Positions 27,901-33,948 of a DNA stretch of 61,254 nucleotides are shown one piece after another. The DNA is taken from NCBI GenBank assembly GCA_017650905.1, contig JAGCDZ010000026.1:1-61254 (forward strand), read 5' to 3'. How positions within the stretch are numbered: the stretch's first letter is position 1; each line of letters begins with the position of its first letter. Under the pieces are notes generated by a model, which was not told where the DNA came from, did no database searches, and worked only from the letters and a program-made list of their open reading frames with translations. The DNA is from Prevotella sp. (GTDB lineage: Bacteria > Bacteroidota > Bacteroidia > Bacteroidales > Bacteroidaceae). The position numbers and the translations under genes are program-made.

Positions 27901-28338
27901 GTCACCCGCATGTGCTACACCCACCGTCGTCTGCTCTCCACCCTGGCTATCAACCTCATCGACGAGGGTGAGAACGACAAGGCGAAGGCTGTGCTCGACA
28001 AGTGCGAGAAGGAACTGCCGGGCTATAACGTGCCTCATGACTATGCCAGTGGCTCGCTCGACCTGGCCCGTGCCTATAGCCTCACAGGCCAGGAGCAAAA
28101 GGCCCAGCAACTGATAGACCTGCTCTGGAAGAAGTCACAGCAATACATGACATGGTACTGCTCGCTCGACGGCTATCGCTTCGAAGGTTCGCAGCGCGAC
28201 TGCATGATCCAGCTCTACGTGATGAACCAGCTGGTAGACCTCCAGACCGCCATCGACGAGAAGAAGGGCGAGCAAAAGAACCAGCAACTGGACGCCATCG
28301 TCCAACTTTATCACGCCAAGGGCGGCAGATTCGAATAA
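24958..28338 (+). CDS. DUF2723 protein, TMEM260-like O-glycosyltransferase family
   Basis: The 1126-residue inner-membrane protein opens with the DUF2723 signature (YCSTIEPTASFWDCPEFI, later LEVGHPPGAPFFML), followed by about 13 membrane helices to about residue 690. The acidic residues in the first loop are the expected catalytic site of this C-type glycosyltransferase fold. The rest is soluble (QTPMQPRERDYAYAGSFYAF, NGDNDTFPLWY) with a helical TPR-like end (AINLIDEGENDKAKAVLDKCE). Relatives include eukaryotic TMEM260, a protein O-mannosyltransferase; bacterial members are suspected in protein O-glycosylation. A polysaccharide-deacetylase gene follows 4 nt later. Confidence 0.85.
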   Translation: MKQFRLVDNVLGWLAFIIAAFVYCSTIEPTASFWDCPEFITTGYRLEVGHPPGAPFFMLTANLFSQFTSDPTQVAKMVNIMSALLSATCILFLFWSITHLVRRLLVDRIEDITLAKLIAIEASGLVGALIYTFSDTFWFSAVEGEVYAYSSAFTAVVFWLILKWEDHADEPHSDRWLILIMYMTGLSIGVHLLNLLCLPAIGLVYYYRKFPNANLKGSLIALGISVVILAAVLYGVVPGIITVGGWFELFFVNTLGMPFNTGEIIYIILLVACVIWAVYETQTQKHSLMVQNIAFLIAVGMLGIPFYGYGWSAFIIGIIVLAALWFVLKLSKDKLPLITARAKNTALLCMLMLMIGYSTYALIVIRSSANPPMDQNSPEDIFTLGDYLGRDQYGQRPLFYGQAYTSQVALEVEGNMCKPVMSKGKPVYQRKEKVSADEKDSYFVVRTKDEYKYAQNMLFPRMYDAGHAGAYESWMGGVSGTEVPYDRCGEPMMIKVPSQFENIRFFLSYQCNFMYWRYFMWNFAGRQNDIQGNGELEHGNWITGIPFIDNARLGDQNLLPDDLKENKGHNVFYCLPLILGLLGLFWQAWYTRKRKVGEKTIDDPIGIRQFWVVFFLFFMTGLAIVIYLNQTPMQPRERDYAYAGSFYAFAIWCGMGVAAIISWLERKLKKESLVLAGLVGLAGLFVPIQMASQTWDDHDRSDRYCCRDFGQNYLMTLQEKGNPIIFTNGDNDTFPLWYNQDTEGVRTDARVCNLSYLQTDWYIDQMVRPAYDSPSLPITWNRLEYCAGTNEYVQVDPSLKSQVLELYRESPEEAKKQFGDEPFELKNVLKNWVRSNIKDFHVIPTDTVYVTIDKEAVKRSGMLMASDSIPDKMVISLKGKGALYKGDLMMLELIANSNWERPIYVATTVGQENYMNLGENFVQEGLANRITPFHTHDTDSRGNLVPVESVANFDTDKIYDNVMNKYKYGNVRQEGIYLDETVTRMCYTHRRLLSTLAINLIDEGENDKAKAVLDKCEKELPGYNVPHDYASGSLDLARAYSLTGQEQKAQQLIDLLWKKSQQYMTWYCSLDGYRFEGSQRDCMIQLYVMNQLVDLQTAIDEKKGEQKNQQLDAIVQLYHAKGGRFE

Positions 28339-28342
28339 TAAT

Positions 28343-28954
28343 ATGTTTATCGAGCAACCTGCCATCTATCTCCGTTGGCTCTATCCCAGAGCCTATTGGA
28401 GGATGGACCGTCACGAGAAGGCCGTCTATCTGACCTTCGACGACGGTCCCATCCCGGAGGCGACGCCCTTTATCCTCGACACCCTGAAGGCATTCGAGGT
28501 GAAGGCCACGTTCTTCATGGTAGGTGATAATGTGCGCAAGTATCCGGAGCTCTATAAACGAATCGTCAGCGAGGGGCACCAGATTGGTAACCACACGCAC
28601 AATCATATCGGCGGACTGCGGCATACCATCAAGGAATACAGCTATAATGTCGAGAAGGCCAATGCCTATATCCATAGCCATTACGTGCGTCCCCCACACG
28701 GCTGGATGCGACTGAGCCAGTATGCCTGGCTGAGCCGGAAATACAAAATCGTGATGTGGGACCTCGTTACCCGTGACTATTCCAAATGGCTGATGGCAGA
28801 AGATGTGGTTGACAATATTAAAAAGTACACGCGTAATGGCTCAATCATCACCTTCCATGACTCGCTGAAGAGTATTGAAAAGCTTCGTACTGCCCTCCCC
28901 GAATCCCTCCAGTGGCTCAAAGACCAAGGCTATGCCTTCCGCATCTTCCCTTAG
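28343..28954 (+). CDS. NodB-type polysaccharide deacetylase
   Basis: The 203-residue protein has all NodB motifs: TFDDGP (catalytic base and metal Asp), HTHNH (metal His pair), RPPHGW, IVMWDLVTRD and IITFHDS. It should remove acetyl groups from an N-acetylated sugar polymer or a lipid-linked sugar. No signal peptide is clear; an N-terminal hydrophobic patch is short, so location is uncertain. It starts 4 nt after the DUF2723 gene, suggesting both act on the same glycan, which is inference. Confidence 0.87.
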   Translation: MFIEQPAIYLRWLYPRAYWRMDRHEKAVYLTFDDGPIPEATPFILDTLKAFEVKATFFMVGDNVRKYPELYKRIVSEGHQIGNHTHNHIGGLRHTIKEYSYNVEKANAYIHSHYVRPPHGWMRLSQYAWLSRKYKIVMWDLVTRDYSKWLMAEDVVDNIKKYTRNGSIITFHDSLKSIEKLRTALPESLQWLKDQGYAFRIFP

Positions 28955-29003
28955 GAATGCCTAGTAAAACCTAAGATTCCCCTAAAAAAACAAAATAAAC
29001 AAT

Positions 29004-31352
29004 ATGAAAAAATTACTAGCAACCTACTTATTAGCAACCACATTCGTTATGACAACAAATGCTCAGCCCCAGCTCCGCGCCGATAACATCGACGAGGTGC
29101 TCAAGGCCATGACCCTTGAAGAAAAAGCCAAACTACTCGTTGGCGGTGCAAACAACTTCTTCGGCACAGGAGCCGTCGTTGGCGGCGAGGCCGACCTCGT
29201 GGCCGGTGCTGCCGGCACATCGCCTGCCATCCCGCGTCTTGGCATCCCCGCCACCGTCCTTACCGACGGCCCTGCTGGCGTGCGCATCGATCCTACCCGC
29301 AAGGGCACCGATAAGACCTATTATGCCACCGCCTTCCCCATCGGCTCATGTCTCGCCTCTACCTGGAACACCGAACTCGTCGGTCAGGTAGGTGAGGCTA
29401 TCGGCAACGAGACCAAGGAATACCGCTGCGACGTCATCCTCGGCCCGGGCATGAACCTCCACCGCAATCCCCTCTGCGGCCGCAACTTCGAATATTATTC
29501 CGAAGATCCCCTGCTCACAGGTAAGATTGCAGCCGCCTATATCAATGGCGTGCAGAGTCAGGGCGCAGGCGTCTCTGCCAAGCACTTCGCCGTGAACTCT
29601 CAGGAGACCGACCGCACCTCTGTCGATGAGCGTGTCTCGCAGCGTGCTGCCCGCGAGCTCTACCTCCGTGGCTTTGAAATAGCCGTGCGGGAGAGCAATC
29701 CCTGGACCATCATGGCCTCGTACAATAAGATCAACGGCGAGTTCTCCATGGGCAACCACGACCTGCTCACCAAGATCCTGCGTGATGACTGGGGCTATAA
29801 GGGCATCGTGATGACCGACTGGATCGGCATCCGCGAAGGTCTGCCCACCACCCGCGAGGTACAGGCCGGCAACGACCTCATGGAGCCCGGACAGCCCGCC
29901 CAGGTCGAAGAGATCATCAAGGGCGTAAAGGATGGCAAACTTTCGATAGCCGACGTCGACCGCAATGTGCGCCGCATGCTCGAATACATTGTCAAGACAC
30001 CGAGTTTCCAGAAATATCCGGCCAGCAACAATCCCGACTTCAAAGCCCACGCTGCCATCACCCGCCAGAGTGCCGCCGAAGGCATCGTCCTCCTCAAGAA
30101 CAATGGCACCTTGCCTTGGAAAGACGGCAAAACAAAAACTGTAGCCCTCTTCGGCGAAAACTCCTACGACTTCCTCTCCGGCGGCACCGGTTCCGGCTGC
30201 GTACATCCCCCTTACGTAGTCGACATGCTCCAGGGCCTCGAGAACGCCGGCATCAAGTCGTCGCCCGTCCTCACCGACATTTACCGCAAATACATCGACT
30301 ATGCCCGCGTGAAGTTTCAGGCCGAGCGCCATCCCGCCAAGTGGTTCCAGACCGAGATGATGGGTCAGCAGAAATATCCTGAGATCAGCATCTCGCCGAT
30401 TGCCATAGAAAAGGAAGTCAGCACCGCCGACGCCGCCATCATCACCATCGGCCGCCAGGCTGGTGAAGGCATCGACCGCGACATCGCCACCGAGTTCAAC
30501 CTCATCCCCGAAGAGTTGTCGCTTATCAAGGACGTCTGCAACGCCTTCCATCAGGCCGGCAAGCCCGTCATCGTCATCATCAACTCCGGAAGCGTCATCG
30601 AGACAGCCTCCTGGAGCAGCTATCCCGATGCCATCCTCTGCGCCTGGCAGCCCGGCATGGAGGGCGGCAACTCCGTGGCCGACCTGCTCACAGGCAAGGT
30701 CAACCCTTCAGGCAAGCTCACCATGACCTGGCCCCTCGCCGCCACCGACCATCCCTCCACCAAGGGCTATCCCGGCACGATGGACTTCTATACCTACGAG
30801 GTGACGAGAGGCTACACGGGCCAGGTGCAGGGCTACGACTATACCAACCACGACGAGGACATCTACGTGGGCTACCGTTTCTTCGACACCTTCCAGCGTA
30901 ACGTCGCCTACCCCTTCGGCTTCGGCCTGAGCTACACCACGTTCGAATATGCCAAGCCCGTGGTCAAAGCCAAGGGCAAGGATGCCGTCGAGGTAAGCAT
31001 CACCGTCAAGAACACCGGTTCCGTGGCTGGTAAGGAAATAGCACAAGTCTACGTCCAGGCTCCGAAAGGCCGCCTGGAGAAGCCCGCCCAGGAGCTGAAG
31101 GCCTTCGCCAAGACGCGCGAACTCCAGCCCGGAGAGAGCCAGACGCTCACGATGACCATCCCCGTGCGCGACCTTGCCTCGTTCGACGAGGCCAACTCGC
31201 TGTGGCTCACCGAGGCCGGCACCTACACCTTCCGCATCGGTGCCTCCAGCCGCGACATCCGCGCCACTACCTCCCTCAAGCTGAATGAATATACCGAGAA
31301 GTGCAGTCAGGCACTGGCACCCCAGCAACGCCTGACACTCCTCAAACAATAA
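29004..31352 (+). CDS. GH3 beta-glucosidase-like enzyme
   Basis: The 782-residue protein has a signal peptide (MKKLLATYLLATTFVMTTNA). It has the GH3 order: TIM barrel (LTDGPAGVRIDPT, LGPGMNLHRNPLCGRNFEYYSEDP, KHFAVNSQE), nucleophile D272 in GIVMTDW, alpha/beta sandwich (about 350-600), and a C-terminal fibronectin-III-like domain (GFGLSYTTFEY, GKEIAQVYVQAP). It is a full-length periplasmic beta-glucosidase or related exo-enzyme. Codons are strongly C-ending, more so than those of its neighbours. It lies 49 nt after the deacetylase without a clear promoter, and a small lipoprotein gene follows after 11 nt. The substrate is not determinable here. Confidence 0.9.
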   Translation: MKKLLATYLLATTFVMTTNAQPQLRADNIDEVLKAMTLEEKAKLLVGGANNFFGTGAVVGGEADLVAGAAGTSPAIPRLGIPATVLTDGPAGVRIDPTRKGTDKTYYATAFPIGSCLASTWNTELVGQVGEAIGNETKEYRCDVILGPGMNLHRNPLCGRNFEYYSEDPLLTGKIAAAYINGVQSQGAGVSAKHFAVNSQETDRTSVDERVSQRAARELYLRGFEIAVRESNPWTIMASYNKINGEFSMGNHDLLTKILRDDWGYKGIVMTDWIGIREGLPTTREVQAGNDLMEPGQPAQVEEIIKGVKDGKLSIADVDRNVRRMLEYIVKTPSFQKYPASNNPDFKAHAAITRQSAAEGIVLLKNNGTLPWKDGKTKTVALFGENSYDFLSGGTGSGCVHPPYVVDMLQGLENAGIKSSPVLTDIYRKYIDYARVKFQAERHPAKWFQTEMMGQQKYPEISISPIAIEKEVSTADAAIITIGRQAGEGIDRDIATEFNLIPEELSLIKDVCNAFHQAGKPVIVIINSGSVIETASWSSYPDAILCAWQPGMEGGNSVADLLTGKVNPSGKLTMTWPLAATDHPSTKGYPGTMDFYTYEVTRGYTGQVQGYDYTNHDEDIYVGYRFFDTFQRNVAYPFGFGLSYTTFEYAKPVVKAKGKDAVEVSITVKNTGSVAGKEIAQVYVQAPKGRLEKPAQELKAFAKTRELQPGESQTLTMTIPVRDLASFDEANSLWLTEAGTYTFRIGASSRDIRATTSLKLNEYTEKCSQALAPQQRLTLLKQ

Positions 31353-31363
31353 CCAATAAGAAA

Positions 31364-31993
31364 ATGAAACATCTGAAAAACTATCTCTTCGCCCTCGGCT
31401 GTCTGGCAGCCGTGGGGCTTACCTCATGTCTTAATGACGCCAACGATGAAAACACGGGTCTAAGCCGCCAAGAAATCAGCGAATGCTTTAACACTATCAA
31501 AGGGAACTACACTGGCAAACTGCTGTTTGAGATTCAGGATCCGAACGACCTTAACAACCATGTCGACACACTTGACATCACCTGGAGCGTCACCGCCGAC
31601 ACATTAATTGTCATCAACCAGTTTCCACAGGCCACATTCTTAGAGCAAGTCCAAGACAGCACACTGAAAGCTGCGTTGGCAAAGGCCACTCCAGAACCAC
31701 TGAAAGCCAATCTCGGATTTTATAATACCAATCCCGTTGCATTCATGATTTACCCTATCGCCGTCAACTATGACATCATGATAGAGGACGTTGCGCACAA
31801 GGCCACGCTGGCCTTTTGGTATAACAATTACTCTTTCGGCAGCTTCGACTGGACGAGCCGCGTCTTCCGGATGCAGATGATCATGTCAGCCCTTTACCTC
31901 GATGAGAGCATAAACCGCAACTATCTGTTAAAATCGGGCTCAAGCAGTGTCTCGCTACCCTTGGTGATTACCAACGCCGACCTCAGTAAATAA
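31364..31993 (+). CDS. Small lipoprotein, DUF4840-like
   Basis: The 209-residue protein starts at ATG 31364 (MKHLKNYLFALGCLAAVGLTSC), where LTSC is a lipobox. The mature part (CFNTIKGNYTGKLLFEIQDPND, LDITWSVTADTLIVI) looks like a lipocalin-like beta barrel, as in the DUF4840 lipoproteins of Bacteroidetes; the family match is tentative. I reject a start at 31301 because it adds a polar region before the signal peptide. It lies 11 nt after the GH3 gene, probably in one operon. Function is unknown. Confidence 0.7.
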   Translation: MKHLKNYLFALGCLAAVGLTSCLNDANDENTGLSRQEISECFNTIKGNYTGKLLFEIQDPNDLNNHVDTLDITWSVTADTLIVINQFPQATFLEQVQDSTLKAALAKATPEPLKANLGFYNTNPVAFMIYPIAVNYDIMIEDVAHKATLAFWYNNYSFGSFDWTSRVFRMQMIMSALYLDESINRNYLLKSGSSSVSLPLVITNADLSK

Positions 31994-32003
31994 CAATAAT
32001 AAT

Positions 32004-32027
32004 GCGTACCTGATAGGCATCATCGAG
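32004..32027 (-). pseudogene. Fragment of a DUF3244-type C-terminal coding region
   Basis: These 24 nt match 34240-34263, inside the 809-residue protein gene, with two mismatches. On the minus strand they read LDDAYQVR, the same peptide as in that protein. A stop codon lies just upstream in frame. It is a short relic or a recombination scar rather than a gene. Confidence 0.4.
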
Positions 32028-32040
32028 AGCCATCCGTTAC

Positions 32041-32076
32041 AACGAGTGCGAACATCGGGAGAAACGAGTGCGAACA
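32041..32076. repeat. 14-bp direct repeat, 22-bp period
   Basis: AACGAGTGCGAACA occurs at 32041-32054 and again at 32063-32076, exactly 22 bp apart, with different spacer sequence. Confidence 0.85.
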
Positions 32077-32155
32077 ACGCGAGGGACAAGAGCGGCTTAG
32101 AAAAAGGGCGAGAGCGTACATCAAAAGGTAAATAGTCTTAATTCATTTTGTTTTT

Positions 32156-32236
32156 CAGCGGGCGTGGCAACAACTTGCAGCGGGCGTAGCAAATTTCTGC
32201 ACCGCCCGTGCGAATATTTTGCAGCGCCCGCTGCAA
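32156..32236. repeat. Four-unit repeat with exact 22-bp period
   Basis: Units begin at 32156, 32178, 32200 and 32222: CAGCGGGCGTGGCAA, CAGCGGGCGTAGCAA, CACCGCCCGTGCGAA and CAGCGCCCGCTGCAA. Spacers of 7 nt vary. The last unit forms the perfect inverted repeat TTGCAGCG-CC-CGCTGCAA (32219-32236). The regular period, near two helical turns, looks like an iteron-type protein-binding array or a repetitive RNA element. Confidence 0.75.
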
Positions 32237-32293
32237 GACATTGTGTGTTAACTGCTATTTTTTTACTGGCTAATAGTGCTCCACGTCTTTCAT

Positions 32294-32322
32294 CGTCCGC
32301 TTATAGTTGGCGGACGTTTATT
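32294..32322 (+). terminator. Hairpin terminator downstream of the GH3 operon
   Basis: CGTCCGC (32294-32300) pairs with GCGGACG (32310-32316) across a 9-nt loop, then TTTATTT follows. It is about 300 nt after the lipoprotein stop, so readthrough RNA across the repeats would end here. The U-run is interrupted, so its strength is uncertain. Confidence 0.5.
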
Positions 32323-32331
32323 TCCTGAATG

Positions 32332-32362
32332 CAAAGATACAAAATTAAAAACAAAAATGCAA
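32332..32362 (-). promoter_or_regulatory. Leftward promoter-like sequence into the repeat region
   Basis: On the minus strand TATCTTTG (32332-32339) is a perfect -7 box, with TTG at 32360-32362, 20 nt upstream. No gene follows on that strand. The RNA would carry the 32294-32316 hairpin, a seven-codon frame with stop (MKDVEHY) and the 22-bp repeats. Confidence 0.5.
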
Positions 32363-32459
32363 GTTTTTTCTCTTTTTTTCATCATCTTTTAGGTCAGGGG
32401 TCGGGTCTGTAACGCAGGGACGGGTCTTTTGTTATATAATCTATAATTCCGTTTTATTA

Positions 32460-33917
32460 TTACAACTTAACAATATTAGCTGTGATTTTGTAGTATTCCT
32501 TTTTAGGATATAATCCCCAATAGAAGAGATACTGAGTCGATGACTGGTCTCCTTCCGCTTTTTTCACATACAGGTTGAGCTGCCATCCTGTTACACAAGG
32601 CACCATTTCCTGCCGCTCGACCGAATAGAAGCCCTTTGACATCACCGCCTGACCAACGACCAGTGTGTATTTGCTGAGGTCGATTTCCGGGAATTCCGCT
32701 TTCTTACCCAAAAGGATTTCGTCAAAACTGTTATACATCTCAGTTTTGTCTCCTTCCATTTTCTTGAAGAATTGATATGACAAAGGCACTAACGGGTATT
32801 TGTTCTGAAAGTAGTCGTTTAGCTTGGCATAAACTTCCCCGTACTCAACAGTATTTAATGCCCACTTGGAGCTGACATCCTCTGCTGTACGTTTTTCTAG
32901 TTTGTCGATATTCATATAATACTGCGCTTCTTCAGGGTGGGCATAATTACTGACATGATTCCATGTCTGATAGAGTGTGCCGGAAATTAAAACGGGCTGG
33001 TTTTCTGTCAGATATGCCTCGGGAAGTGGCTTCATCGGGAAATAGTAAGTGGCGGTTCTCTTTTCATTATTGCCCGGGATCATGATACACCAACCTCTGC
33101 TGAATAATTGATCGTTATATACGAGTCCCATCACGTCGTCGACTCGCTCTGTACTCTCATAGGGTGTGACCACGCACTGATATTCCCTTGAGCTATCCTT
33201 CAGCCTCCTGAACTTGTCAATTTTGAATGCTATCTTGTCACCTACTTCGATCGAAGCTCCTGAGAAATCAGCTGCCGCGAAATGACAGAAATGATAACTG
33301 GAGGATGGAGGACAGCTGCGGGCATAATAGCCGACGTATTGCGGGTAATCAAGGATTTTCACTACAACCTCATCGTCGTTCACAACAGTCACCTCACCGA
33401 TGTAGCGATCGGGCAGTCCGTTTTTCCAGGCATATTTATACTCTTCGCTGTCATCGTAGTCCTTAGTGAATACAAAGTAGTCGTTGTCAGTATAATAAAG
33501 CCTCAACTCTTTCCCCTTCAACTGATAGGACTTGATGCCGTAGATGTACTTCTCGAAGAAATTATTTTCCATGATTCTACAACCGACCATCGACGATCCC
33601 CGCCACGTTGTATCCCAGGTCATTTCCTTCCCGTTGAGGGTTAACATGCCGACGGTAATATCATTAACCAAGGACCAGGCAAAAACATAGCCATCTTCCT
33701 TGAATTCGATGCTGAGACAATGATGGCAGACATAGTTGGTGTCCACTTCAAACCAGGTTCCCCCGTCGTTCCATCCTACCAACCACCATTCGCCATACAG
33801 CGATTCCGTTGAGGGGACGCTATCATCATACACGGGGAGGTCTGTACTACTACACGCCGTCATACCAGCCAATGTCATCAGCACAGCACCCATCCAAAAT
33901 ATAAAACTCTTTTTCAT
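32460..33917 (-). CDS. Lipoprotein of unknown function with lipocalin-like start
   Basis: The 485-residue protein has a lipoprotein signal (GMTACSS, Cys about 22). The next part (SLYGEWWLVGWNDGGTWFE, GYVFAWSLVND, MLTLNGKEMTWDTTWRG) has the look of a META/lipocalin-like domain. The remainder has no motif I recognise; it contains repeated aromatic beta-strands and, near the end, FDEILLGKKAEFPEIDLSKY, common in surface lipoproteins of Prevotella. It follows the 809-residue secreted protein by 31 nt in the same direction and probably shares its operon. Codons are more AT-rich than in the flanking genes. Confidence 0.65.
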   Translation of the reverse strand: MKKSFIFWMGAVLMTLAGMTACSSTDLPVYDDSVPSTESLYGEWWLVGWNDGGTWFEVDTNYVCHHCLSIEFKEDGYVFAWSLVNDITVGMLTLNGKEMTWDTTWRGSSMVGCRIMENNFFEKYIYGIKSYQLKGKELRLYYTDNDYFVFTKDYDDSEEYKYAWKNGLPDRYIGEVTVVNDDEVVVKILDYPQYVGYYARSCPPSSSYHFCHFAAADFSGASIEVGDKIAFKIDKFRRLKDSSREYQCVVTPYESTERVDDVMGLVYNDQLFSRGWCIMIPGNNEKRTATYYFPMKPLPEAYLTENQPVLISGTLYQTWNHVSNYAHPEEAQYYMNIDKLEKRTAEDVSSKWALNTVEYGEVYAKLNDYFQNKYPLVPLSYQFFKKMEGDKTEMYNSFDEILLGKKAEFPEIDLSKYTLVVGQAVMSKGFYSVERQEMVPCVTGWQLNLYVKKAEGDQSSTQYLFYWGLYPKKEYYKITANIVKL

Positions 33918-33948
33918 ACGCCTATATATTGCCTTAATAATATAATTG

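Larger units (their letters stand above)
31994..32459. other. 466-bp non-coding region with repeats
   Basis: No gene is seen here. From left to right it holds a 24-nt fragment similar to the end of the 809-residue protein gene (32004-32027), a 14-bp direct repeat (32041-32076), four units of a 22-bp-period repeat (32156-32236), a hairpin terminator (32294-32322) and a leftward promoter-like sequence (32332-32362). The rest is AT-rich. Confidence 0.7.

Noticed and set aside
27007-28110. 367-codon minus-strand frame opposite the DUF2723 gene
   Set aside because: Antisense shadow without recognisable domains.
29346-30551. 401-codon minus-strand open frame opposite GH3
   Set aside because: The GH3 gene has complete catalytic motifs; the antisense frame is due to its C-ending codons.
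32156-32236. CRISPR array
   Set aside because: Period of 22 bp with 7-nt spacers and no cas genes; not CRISPR.
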